A stretch of DNA of 64,000 nt from NCBI GenBank assembly GCA_032622095.1, contig CP136064.1:131569129-131633128 (forward strand), read 5' to 3'. The notes beneath the pieces are model-generated. The model saw only the letters and a program-made list of their open reading frames with translations, was not told the DNA's origin and did not search any database. The position numbers and the translations under genes were made by a program. The stretch is from Siphonodentalium dalli. Taxonomy: Eukaryota > Mollusca > Scaphopoda > Gadilida > Siphonodentaliidae. Position 1 is the stretch's first letter. Every line of letters begins with the position of its first letter. Shown piece after piece: positions 46,676 to 57,852 of the stretch.

Positions 46676-49141
46676 AAAACAATCAAGCCAATCGCGCCTC
46701 GCGTCAATCAAAAACTTCCAACACCAATACGGGTCCGAATGTTAAATGAAATGTTATCAGGTTACAGTCAAAGAAAACGTGATTTCTTAATTGACGGATT
46801 CACAAATGGTTTCCGATTGGGTGTCAGGGGTGAAATATCGTCTCGCGAACCAAAAAACTTGAAATCGGCTTTAGAATTTCCTGAAGCAGTTCGTCGCAAA
46901 CTATCACATGAACTGTTGTTGGGTAGAATTGCAGGGCCTTTTAACACTCCTCCTTTTAACGACCTTATAATCTCTCCAATCTGGGTTGTTCCCATAAAAC
47001 AACCTGGGGAATTTCGCCTAATCCATCATCTGTCCTTTCCCGAGGGCGACTCCGTAAACGATCATATACTCCCAGAGTACAAGTCAGTTTCTTACTCTTC
47101 GGTCCAAAATGCTATCGACATCATTCAGAAGCTTCCAAAAGGCTGTTTCTGTTCAAAAAATGATGTACTTTCTGCATTTAGGGTTCTCGCATCGCATCCG
47201 GACGATTATAGCCTCCTAGGTTTCAAATTTGAAGGGAAATATTATTTCGATAAATGTATGCCGATGGGGGCTTCTTCAAGCTGTCATAATTTTGAGGCTT
47301 TCAGCTCCTCATTGGAGTGGATAGCTCAAAACAAATTAGCTATATGTCATTCTGTACACTACTTGGACGATTTTATTCTCCTGGCTTCAACGGAATCCAT
47401 TTGTGAGGCGTATTTATCATCCTTCTTAACCATGTGTCATAATCTAGGTGTTCCCATTGCACATGACAAAACTGTGTCACCTACTACATGTATCACATTT
47501 TTAGGTATACAGCTGGACACAATTAACATGTCTGCCTCTCTACCGTGTGACAAAGTACAGCTATGCATTTCAAAAATTGAAGTCTTAATAGGCAAAAACA
47601 AAGTGCCGTTACGTGAACTTTTGTCAATTATTGGTCTATTGAATTTCACTTGTTCTGTCATTCAGCCCGGGAGAGTTTTTCTCCGTCGATTAATCAACCG
47701 AACGATTGGAATTAAGAAATTACATCATCGTATTAGAATCACAAACGATGTCAGGGAGGACTTGCATATCTGGCTTCTTTTTCTTAGACATTTCAATGGT
47801 ACGTCTTTTTTCCTAAACCGGTAGTGGGCAACGTCCCGCACACTATCATTCTATACAGACGCTGCTGCTTCTGTGGGTTTTAGCGCCATTTTTCATAATG
47901 AGTACTTTGCGGCCAAATGGTCTGACCGTGAAAAAACTTTGAATATATCTGTCCTTGAATTATATCCAATAGTGCTAGGGTTACATATATGGGCATATAC
48001 TTTGAAAAATAGCTGCCTATTATTCTACTGCGATAATATTGCGGTGGTTTCTATCATAAACAAGCAAACAACTAAAGACCGTCACTTGTTGCTACTTTTA
48101 AGACAGTTGGTCTTGATATGTCTGACACATAATATAATGTTTAAGGCTAGGCACATCAGTGGGGTTTCTAATGATAAAGCGGACCTTCTGAGCAGAGGCA
48201 AATTTAAGCTGTTTCAGCATGTTTCCTTCTTTTCAGGAGGTATCTTTCAGTCTGCCAACCAAGCTCCATCTAGAGAGCTTACTGAGACTCTAAATTTTTT
48301 ACTTTCTCGATCATTGGCTCCTTCTACACAGAAACAGTACTCAACGGCATTGAATCATCTGGTATCATTTGGTCTGGCTACACGCCTTCCACTACACATT
48401 CCATTATCTAGTGATACAATCTGTTTATTCATATCATATTTGTATCGTAAGGGTTTAGCAGCTAGAACAATTACCAGTGCTATTTCAGCGGTTGCCTTTG
48501 TGCACAAAATAAGAAATGCACCAGATCCAACTCAAGCTTTTATAGTAAAGAAGATTTTAATGGCCATTCGCAGACTACTTCCTGTTTGCGATGTTCGTTT
48601 ACCTATTACATTAAATATACTCAATAGGCTTCTCTCTGCAGTATCCCTTTTGGGCATTTCAGTTTTTACTACTGCCTTTTTTGCTATGGCTCGAATCGGT
48701 GAGATTTGTCCAAATAATCATGCTAACAAGGACAAGATTTTACAATTGAGCGATTGCATTACTTCTGCCTTTAGAATATTCAAACACAACAGTGATGGCC
48801 GTCCTCACTTCATTCGGTTATTTTCTCAAACACCATTAAAACCTTGCCCAGTTGAAAATTTAAAGGCTTTTTTGTGCATTAGAGGCAATCACCCGGGTCC
48901 TCTCTTTTCTTATCCGGATGGGCAACCTTTGTTGCGACATAAATTTGATAATCTCCTCAAACAGTGTTTAACCATATGCAATCTAAACAGCAAACTCTTT
49001 CTGTCACATAGCTTCCGCATAGGCGCCGCATCATGGGCGGCAGACTTAGGATATTCAGATTCTCAGATAAGACGAATGGGTCATTGGAAATCGAACGCTT
49101 TCCTCCGATACATTCGCCCTTCGCCACTATCCCAAAGCTGA
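46676..49141 (+). pseudogene. pol: Pol: reverse transcriptase-RNase H-tyrosine recombinase, one in-frame TAG
   Basis: All three domains are in one frame. Reverse transcriptase: MLNEMLSGYSQRKRDFLIDG at the start, EFRLIHHLSFPEG, KNDVLSAFRVL, YFDKCMPMGASSSC and the catalytic YLDDF box (47360-47374). RNase H after the TAG at 47822-47824: SFYTDAAASVGFSAIF, LELYPIVLGLHIWA, FYCDNIAVVSIINK and NDKADLLSRG, supplying the acidic residues. Tyrosine recombinase: MARIGE (Arg at 48692-48694), SHSFRIGAAS (His and Arg, 49007-49018), GHW (49079-49087) and the Tyr of LRYIR (49109-49111), i.e. a complete R-H-R-H/W-Y set. Only the TAG interrupts it, and its context (CGG TAG TGG) is not a known readthrough signal, so a point nonsense change is the simplest view. 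Pol would copy the RNA and insert the circular DNA. In relatives pol lies in a shifted frame after gag. Confidence 0.88.
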
Positions 49142-49584
49142 GTTGGTTCTCCTGTATTTCTTCCTTTGTGTTCAGATTACCATTCACAGGTACTCACTTG
49201 TATATAATGTTTCTTGTTGATTACGTGATAGCTATTTGTATCTATATTATACGTTCTCGACTATCCGTCCTCTATAATGTGATATATTTTGTGATTTGGT
49301 GCTGACACACCCAAGGGTGTTTATTCCAGTGTTCATGCAAAGTTTGCAACAGCCTATTTTTCGCATGTATCTTTTTGTTATACATGCTCTTACTATATAG
49401 TTTATTCACGTTATTTAAGCTCAAATTTTTGGTGCTACGTTTATGCATACTGCCTCATTATCATAGCTTTTCTTTCGAGCATGGAACATCCCCCCCAGTC
49501 GTGTCTTTTCCGGTTGCAGTGGGTTGAGACTTTGTCAAGCTTTTACTGTCTTAATGAGGGTATTTACTTGCCAATGTCTCGTGG
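49142..49584. other. Ngaro 3' non-coding region before B1
   Basis: Non-coding sequence between the recombinase stop and B1. No repeat or gene was recognised. Confidence 0.5.
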
Positions 49585-49742
49585 CGTCTTTGAACCCACT
49601 GTTCATATGTTTTTTAACATTTATTTGGCTACCTTTATCTTATTTATTATGTGAACCATATATACATATTTTTGTTATATAAAGGTAGTCCACATCGCAA
49701 TAGATCTTGATTAACCCTTTACCCCTAGCCGGGGAGATAAAT
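49585..49742 (+). repeat. Split direct repeat B1
   Basis: Begins CGTCTTTGAACCCACTGTTC and ends GGGGAGATAAAT. It is nearly identical to B2 at 50551-50707. It runs directly into A2 with the shared AAAT at 49739-49742, the junction expected of a circular intermediate. Confidence 0.92.
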
Positions 49743-50151
49743 TACCATTGGAACATCGCTCCAAGGGTTTTATGTCTCCGTCGAGGCACCAGTAATTTTT
49801 AAAATTCGCGCCGGTGATCTCGATTCTCACAGCGCGAGATTTTGAGAGAAGCTACCGCTTCACAAATTCACCTGCGAGCTTCCGACAAGAAAGCTGATGC
49901 AAGATGGTGCAATACTATTGGTAAATATATATTTCTTTCACAACGTTATAGATTGTTATTAAATCATTAACCATCGTAATGTTTTACAAGTAATTAGTCA
50001 GTCTAAATAAACTTCCAGCAAATTATAGTTTCCACTTACGGAACTATATCTTATACTGCGCAGCAATACGCTAATTAACAACTGCGCACTTTCTTTCTAT
50101 CTCCGATCTTCAAGGTGTGCAGTTCACAAATTATAAACTCCTAAACTTTTT
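49739..50151 (+). repeat. Split direct repeat A2
   Basis: Internal copy of A1 with scattered substitutions and a ~40-bp segment (ACGGAACTATATCTTATACT and following) not present in A1. Followed by ~400 bp of unique sequence (50152-50550) before B2. Confidence 0.92.
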
Positions 50152-50550
50152 CCCGCCACCACCCCTTCGACCACCTTTATTCCATGATCCTAGATAAGCC
50201 TTACAATTACGAATGTGTCAATGGGAAAATTTTATTGTCAAGGTTCACATTTTTAATCATTAGGTTATCGCATCCACATAAACCCCAGATGTACATCACG
50301 GTTTAGATTAGTCTGGCCCTCACTAGCCGTCATTTCTTTCCCATTGACATATCTCTTTTTTCATTTACCGGGTGACTGGTCGGTATTATGTACTTAAGTC
50401 GCAGTCCTTCCTTTCAAACTAGATTTCATCTATTTCTGGTTTCACCTTTGAAACTACCGGTACTGATACTGGATGTTATCATTATACACTTAAATTCACC
50501 GCCGACTCGTTACCCGGTTATTTCATTTTCATCTCATTAAGTTGTTTTGA

Positions 50551-50707
50551 CGTCTTTGAACCCACTGTTCATATGTTTTTTAACACTTATTTGGCTACCT
50601 TTATCTTATTTATTTGTGAACCATATATACATATTTTTGTTATATAAAGGTAGTCCACATCGCAATAGATCTTGATTAACCCTTTACGCCTAGCCGGGGA
50701 GATAAAT
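50551..50707 (+). repeat. Split direct repeat B2 (3' terminus)
   Basis: Copy of B1 differing by a few bases (for example TTATTTATTTGTG versus TTATTTATTATGTG). Ends AGATAAAT at 50707, after which flanking DNA (GCAATGTTTATC) starts. Confidence 0.92.
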
Positions 50708-50879
50708 GCAATGTTTATCAAGACTAAAGTTTCAGGATGCCGTTGTAAAATTGATTGATGGTGTTTTTTCATCAATTGACAAAATTAATGTTTATTGCCA
50801 GGACGAAGTACTGCATAATATACGGAGTTGTGTGCTAACAAATATGGGAGTCATATTTATGTAAGTGTCAGTCAAAACT

Positions 50880-52120
50880 TTTAGGACATGGGAATATTTT
50901 TTAATTGCGTGGCCATGAAATACTAATTCGTGGCCACGAAATAACTAATTCGTGGCCACGAAATAACTAATTCGTTGTCACGAAATAAATAATTCGTGGC
51001 CACTAAATAACTAATTGTGATATACGATCGTCAGTCACTGTTGTAATGGAAGCGAATAGAGATGATCTGGTTGCAGTTTTCCACCATCTTGGCATGAGCC
51101 ACGGCGATTTGAGATAAAGCGTGTTGCAGGGTGGCCCGTAAAACAAATTAAGTAATCACCCCTTTCACCAACCCGATCCAAAGTTGCCGCCGTCCTGGGG
51201 TGGGTTACATGGGCACCCACGACATTCAGTATATCTTGGGGGCCACCCTACAGCACCAATTATACCACATCAAACGGTTAAGGGGTTGATAAATTGTATA
51301 GGCGTCATATTTGAACCCATCTGGGGTGGCCATTTTGGATCGGGGATGGTGAAAGCGGGTGAACATTTAGTTTGTCTCAGGGGTCACCCTACAACACACT
51401 CTATTCGAGCTAAAATGGGGGGGGGGTTGCATGGTACCATATATGGACCCCTCCGATCAGTTATCAATTTCGCTCGAGTGGGCTGAGGGTGTGAAAAATT
51501 AGCTTTCTTTGTGAACCACGGTACAACACTCTTTATTTTATCTATGTCGGTCAAGTGACCGAGAAATAATGTGTAGCCCATTTGACCCCTTCTGAGCGGC
51601 GACCATTTTGGATCGGGTATCGTTGAATGGGGTGAATATTTATAAGCTTGTTTTGGGCCCACCCTACAAAACCCCTTATTTGACGTAAATCGGCCAATAT
51701 GCCGAGAGAAATGGCATTCCCATTTGATCCCTAGTGGTAAAAACTAATCAATAGTCAGTTTGTCTTGGAGCCACCTGACCCGTGTTTCCCCGTTCTCTCT
51801 GGGGTAGTTTATATATGACGTCCATACCCACATAGAGCCCGGGTCCCACGCCATAAGGGGTTTATAACTTTATAGTAGCTACTCTGCGATCGTACGCATT
51901 GTTTCTAAAACATCGTCAAGTCAGTGTAACCATACCATAAAGGTATCTGGATATATATGCAAAGGTTAATCAGTTATTTCGTGGCCACGAATTAGTATTT
52001 CGTGATCACGAATTAGTTATTTCTTGGGCACGAATTAGTATTTTGTAGCCACCAAATTAGTTATTTCGTGGCCACGAATTAGTATTTCGTGAAATAAAAA
52101 ACAAATTCTCATGTCCTAAA
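50880..52120. mobile_element. Element bounded by inverted TTCGTGGCCACGAA arrays
   Basis: The ends TTTAGGACATGGGAAT (50880) and ATTCTCATGTCCTAAA (ending 52120) are inverted. Just inside each is an array of ~21-22-bp units of the perfect palindrome TTCGTGGCCACGAA separated by ATAACTAA or ATACTAA (about 50912-51010 and 51972-52092). The ~960-bp interior has diverged pieces with CCATTTTGGATCGGG and a 10-base G run near 51418, but no gene. No clear target duplication. The same array type is known from other invertebrate genomes, as I recall. Confidence 0.7.
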
Positions 52121-54600
52121 CCAGCCACCGTAGCTTATGGAACATTCTGTTTTAGTATTAAATTTGGAGAAACCCGACCAGGATCAACGTAACAACTACA
52201 AAAACTCATCTATATGCCAATGATATGTTTAGCCAAATAGATGTGGATAGGGTGGTATTGTTTAAAAATGTTAAACAATGTTATCATGTCCATGTTTATT
52301 GCTAAATATCGCTGGGCTTATATAGATGGTTGTTCTGTAATTCCTGGTCGGGTTTATCCAAATTGGGAGTTTAAATTATGTTCATTAGAGTATAAAGAAA
52401 ACACTTTCTCCGTCCACTCGATACCTCCCCCGGGATACATGTTTCACATACTAAATTAACATCTTTGTCAACATAACAAATCTCTCCCTCAAATACTTTG
52501 CCACAAGAATAAAAATAAATTGTCAGTATAAATAGGCAAGACATCTCTGGACACTTTCTAAGAGATAATTTATTTATAAGAATATATATATATGTGCATT
52601 ATGTGCTTGGTCTTATATATAGTACGACACAGTAAAATACAAGTGACACAGTGCGGGGACAATACTGTGTCGAAGAACATAGTTAATGGGACCCTTCCAT
52701 CATCCTTCATAATGTACCATGACTCCATCTGTTGTGACAAACCATCGACTTAGGCTTAATGGATCGTTCTCCCCCAATAATATACTTGGCTTTGAACCGG
52801 CCATGGTATTTTCCCGTAAATGAGATAGTGTCTATAGTCAGATGGTATTGGTTATGTTCAAATGGTGACACAGATATGAAACTACATGTGTGTGCCCCAT
52901 GGGCCATTGATCATTATAAGATCGAGAAACTTAGTCTAGGAAATTACCAGGAATTCACTGGAAATTGCAATTATAGATTATAGGGTCGTAATTCAACGTT
53001 TGCGTTTCCGATACAGTTGATACCCAAATGTGAAATTTTAGGTATACCTGGTCGTCAAAGTGAACCAGATGTCTTATTTAAGGTTAGCAACGGTTGCTAA
53101 TCAAATACCACAATTGTGTACTAATCATTTATTGGTATTGCCTTAATTTATTCAGTGTCTAATTACATGGTGCTGGCTTTGTTCAAAGTTGGGCACATGC
53201 ATGTCTAAAACTATATATGCAACCATGTTCTGCATAGGCCACTGATCATTATAAGATCGGGAGACTTTGCCACCGGACCCGATAGCTAATTAGTAGCGGT
53301 TACTAAGTACCTACTCGGAATGCAGGAACATGCATCTATGATTGATACCTATTTTACCCATTAAGCTCTACTCTAGTGGGAATTCGAATTTACTTGATTT
53401 TAACAGCTATACACGAAGCGTGGAGATTAACTGTGGTCAGAATATTGATGGTGAATGTTGGGTTTCAGTCACTGCACTGAAGTTGGACAAATGTAACTGG
53501 CGTGGGAAGCGTGAAAGCAAAGCCTATGCCGCTATAGTAAAGATCTCAGCTGCACCGAAATATCCGTTTATCAGTAGCACAAATCCTGCGAAAACACAGA
53601 TTCTCTCAGTGCATGTGGGATAGCTAGACTCCTATGACAACGATTGAGTTAACGACAGCGAACAATTACCATATATACCTGTGTATTTGTGACACTACAT
53701 CCCGTTATGATCAACGATGTGGTTTTAAAACTAGTCAGTGGACAACAATACAGACAACTAAAGACAAGAATCAAATAAAACAATGATATATAATATGTAA
53801 TCACATCGTGAACAGTCTTGTTGTGAATATTTTCATTTGATTGAACAGGCTGCATATTATCGAAACTACAAAACCATTCGACACTTACTTTTGCCAATTA
53901 CTGTATCTTGAGGCATAACTATATCATATGTTGCAACTATTAAATCACGGATAGTTACAGTGGGTCAAACACGAGTGTTAAACTTCATATATTTGCGCAC
54001 GATTGCCAATAAGTGATATTACAATCAACGTTTGAGCATAACACGAAATTCTCCATAGGGTCAAGTGTTAAATTTTGATCGCAACTGTAGCCAGCAAGAA
54101 TCATCTGATCACATCCATTCCTTCTAAAACTACGTCTGTGTTTCATACTTAGTATTTTTTAGGAATACCAGTACGCGCATATCATCATACGCGAAATGGC
54201 GCCATCTATCCAAAGTACTAGAATCTCCATAGGGCTCAGTGTCAGAATGAACCGATCACATCCAAATTTTCAAAAATACATGTAATGGTCATATCTAGTA
54301 GTTTGGAGAAGTTTCAAATCGCACCGATCACCATACGCCAGATGGCGCCATATACCGTTTTCTGTAAATGCGAAACGCTCTCTAAATGACGTTGACCCCG
54401 ATTTAGGCCGACCCGCCAAAATTCAAGAATGGAAACAAGTCAATCCCGAAAACACACCTACTAGGCATACAGAATCTGTTTTCAGATCGCTTTTAACAAA
54501 TGCAAAATGACATAAGGAATCCGACTAAAATAAAACATCCATCGCGAACTAGGAACCTTCTCTGACACATACGAAATTTCACTTATCTTTAATATACATT
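52121..54600. other. Non-coding DNA with a local duplication
   Basis: GCC(A/)ATTGATCATTATAAGATCG near 52900 recurs near 53238 as CCACTGATCATTATAAGATCG. A 94-codon frame at 53342-53623 has a moderately protein-like stretch (VEINCGQNIDGECWVSVTAL) but no family was recognised and no start or splice context supports it. No gene is called. Confidence 0.4.
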
Positions 54601-54646
54601 TTTCGTGATATAGTGCCTGTTTTTCAACAGGTGGTGTTGTTAAAAA

Positions 54647-57188
54647 GTGTACGGTTTAGATGTCAAAGATTGTGATTGCGTGTACGGTTTATCTCAAAAT
54701 CGTGTGGATAAATACTAACCCAATTTTCTTTTTAAATCGTTCTCTGTGAGATATACCACGTGATGTTGGATAAATAATAAATGTGACAAATCTAAATTTA
54801 ATTGTTTTGTTCGTGATTTGGAGTCCGGCAACAATAAAATTGCTTATCTACTACATAATTATATATGTATAATTATGTATATATAATTATGTAGGCCTAT
54901 CTCAAGGCTCGTCCACATGCATTACCTGTGTAAAGCGTGCGTGCGTATATAAGGGTGCGTATGGCTGATGGGTCTATACACATTACGCACGGCGTCAAGA
55001 CCGTTCACAGACATGAGTTAACTATCCGCCTGACTATTTATATAACATCTTCCTTATTTGTGCAATTTGTTTAATGGGTGAAAGAATAAAGTATTTGATT
55101 GTTTGACAAAATCTTGACGGACATCGTCTGTAGTTTAAGGACTTTGCTAAACCAATTTTCCCCAAATTTGATGTAGTCAAAATAAAGGTTTATGTTCACT
55201 TTTATTAGTAATCACAGTAACCAAGCCCATGAATGAAACATTTTAAGAGTATAATTCATGGTGGATTATGTTAGAAATACTAAATGTGAAATTTATAGAG
55301 GTTTTTAAAATAAATTTTTTCGAACCCAAAATCAATAAACACAAAGTCCATATCAAAGAAAAAAAATATGGCAATGTGTACTGAACACTGTGAAGAATGA
55401 TGAACAATCAAATAATATTCACATTTATCAAGCATTCCTTGATAAAATTACTAAGAACCAATTGTTTACAAATATTTGAGTAACTCGCCTGACATATGTT
55501 GTAGTGAGGTGACAGTTAAGTGTTAACATCTGAGGACAGTGGTGTGATGTGAATCTCTTGACAAAAGAACTGTAATCACCAATCTCTGGGTACCCCATAA
55601 CCCAGAAACTAGGTCGCCAATCAGCCTGAATCAGGATGTAATCTTGTCATGTCTCAGCACTGGCTGTTGATAATCCCACCAAGCTTGAGTGAACATTATC
55701 TTGACCCATCAAATTCAGTTGCCAAATAGCTCTGTTGAGCAATGAATCTACCATTTGTAAACAACAGCTTCCAAGCCAATACTCTTCATAAAACTGAAGA
55801 AATGTGAGTATATCTTTATTGTTCATCATTCTTCACAGTGTTCAGTACACATTGCCATATTTTTTTCTTTGATATGGACTTTGTGTTTATTGATTTTGGG
55901 TTCGAAAAAATGTATTTTAAAAACCTCTATAAATTTCACATTTAGTATTTCTAACATATTCCACCATGAATTATACTCTTAAAATGTTGCACCCATGGGT
56001 TTGGTTACTGTGATTACTAATAAAAGTGAACATAAACCTTTATTTTGGACTCCATTAAATTTTGGGAAAATTGGGTTAGCAAAGTCCTTAAACATATTGT
56101 ATTTGCCCTAAATAGTACATTTATATAAAATACATGTAATACATATATAGGCTATTTTAAAGGGATCGGAGGACAAGTGCTAACCACTTAGTTGATCCCT
56201 CCGTATATAGACCCATCGATCAGCCATTATATACGCACCCTTACGTGTACACGCATGCATTATACGCAGGTCTGTGGACGAGCCTTTACTGTGCGACCAA
56301 TAGTTGATTATTATGATTTTTATCTTCGGTTTGTTTACGAGTATAGTGTTCTCTCCATCCTTACGGTCGTATCTGACCACCATATGGGTCCAATACAAAG
56401 CCGAACATGCTGCATGTTTAAATTTACTATATATACACGTTTAAAAATATCTTGAACACTAAAACTTTTTTTCTTACCATGCAATTGTTTTCAAATATGA
56501 ATTGAACTCATTATTTAATTGTCTACGTTTTGTATTCTACTAGAAAAAAATAGCCTATTGTATGGTCCTGTCGTGGCTTTGCGGATTAAGAAAACACTAT
56601 ATCGTGCAGTTCATGTTTTTTTTTTTTTTTATCTTTTTACAGTTTTTTTTCATGTTTTCAGATGTTTTCGGATTTTTGGTCCACGCATGTTCTGTTTGTT
56701 TTCGTTTTGTTCACAGGTAAGAAAAATCTATGATTGATTATTTGTGGTTGCCACAAACGCGCACACAGAATAAATAAATACATAAATAGATAAGACTATA
56801 TAAATAGCGCATGTGTGCTAAAATATAGTGAACGTGAACAGTTGAGTTTTCACAGACTGTATATACTTGCACAATTTGGCAATGAATCTTACTATACCTG
56901 AACATGATACTTAATCTATATATATGTAGTTCAATTGTGAGCATGTTAACATTTGGAATACACAACTCCTCCGTGGAACCGTTTCTGAAAGTCTGCCAGT
57001 GGGTAATCATGCCACTTACACCCAAACGCAAAACAATATTGACGAAAGATTGGAATTGTCTACCTGATTTCACAAGATTTATTCTATCGGCCCCTTAATC
57101 GTGCGGAATAGCCCATTGAGATTGCAATAGATGAGAATGTTCAAAAATGCTGATCAACCGTACACTAGCTGCATTCTAAACCGTACAC
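54647..57188. repeat. Concentric inverted repeats (foldback-like)
   Basis: Three nested inverted pairs share roughly one centre. The outer pair is GTGTACGGTTTAGA 54647-54660 with 57175-57188. The middle pair is 54904-54980 with 56203-56290 (imperfect, landmark GGCTCGTCCAC). The inner pair is 55134-55408 with 55818-56093 (~275-bp arms, highly similar, landmark TCAGTACACATTGCCATATT). The ~410-bp centre and the sequences between arms show no gene. The graded similarity suggests a decayed foldback transposon or stepwise insertion of inverted units. Confidence 0.75.
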
Positions 57189-57852
57189 AAAAATTCGTCG
57201 ATGACCATCCAAAATAAACTTTTTTCTACTATACAACACACCCGAATGGACAAATGGTTACGGATTATTGTTTGATAAACATTACGAATTATATATGACC
57301 TGCAAGATTATAATTTTAAAACGATAAAACACCTGTAAAACGGATTTGAAAGCGAATTTTTGCACAAAAATATGCAAAATTCTCGATTCAATTGTGCTAT
57401 AATCTAACAAAGTATGACATTATATAACTCTGGTTAGTTTCCTGTGCACTGTTAACATATCCTGAACATATCCGACCAAGATTCCATTATGGTACGACAG
57501 TCTGAACATCTAAAATCAAGCATTTTAGTCGGTTGTATACCGTCGAGTTTCTGTCTTTGCGACGAACCCGGAAACGTCTAAACATGAGTCAGCCGTACTG
57601 ATACCAGACAGTGGCTATGTATCACGTTCACATTATATGGCTTTAGTGGGAAGGATTTTTCAAAGTGATAGTAAATAAATTCATTCATCAAACTAATCAA
57701 ATTATAGAACAAGTGATAGAGGAGATCGTTTCGCACAATAAAGTCGGTGGAGATATCTTCCGTCCAAATACATGTGAAATCTGGAAATATTGTATGTCAT
57801 GACCACGATGACGACGATAGAGAAATTGTACAGGTATACCATGTAGGTATAG

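Larger units (their letters stand above)
42235..50707 (+). mobile_element. Ngaro-type tyrosine-recombinase retrotransposon, structurally complete
   Basis: An 8473-bp element with split direct repeats in the order A1 (42235-42605), ORFs, B1 (49585-49742), A2 (49739-50151), B2 (50551-50707). This arrangement is diagnostic of Ngaro/PAT-like members of the DIRS order. It encodes an SGNH hydrolase, a Gag-like protein, and RT-RNase H-tyrosine recombinase, all on the plus strand. All junctions share AAAT (42235-42238, 49739-49742, 50704-50707), consistent with recombinase-mediated insertion of a circle at ...TATAC/AAAT/GCAATG... without target duplication. The SGNH hydrolase is a feature reported for Ngaro elements. 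Coding lesions seen: an apparent 1-nt deletion in gag and one in-frame TAG in pol. Confidence 0.92.
40643..57613. mobile_element. Possible ~17-kb composite bounded by CACTG ends and a 7-bp TSD
   Basis: A 54-bp sequence beginning CACTGTCTGGTATCAGTACG at 40643-40696 recurs inverted at 57560-57613 with only one or two mismatches. Both copies are flanked, in direct orientation, by GCTATGT (40636-40642 and 57614-57620). This is the layout of a transposon with its target duplication. The Ngaro element (42235-50707) and the array element (50880-52120) would be later insertions, leaving ~7.3 kb of original sequence without a recognised transposase. CACTG ends recall the CMC/Chapaev/EnSpm group, but a 7-bp duplication does not fit their usual 2-5 bp. 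The 54-bp pair could alternatively be two solo repeats. Confidence 0.6.

Noticed and set aside
47873-49141. RNase H-recombinase as an independent ORF starting at 47873
   Set aside because: The apparent start is a GTG inside the RNase H domain; the domain begins upstream right after the TAG in the same frame as the reverse transcriptase.
50912-52092. CRISPR-like spaced direct repeats
   Set aside because: The 14-bp palindromes are separated by constant 7-8-bp AT spacers, not unique spacers, and the context is eukaryotic.
53342-53623. 94-codon frame with VEINCGQNIDGECWVSVTAL
   Set aside because: Mildly protein-like and faintly lectin-like, but no family could be named and neighbouring exons are not evident.
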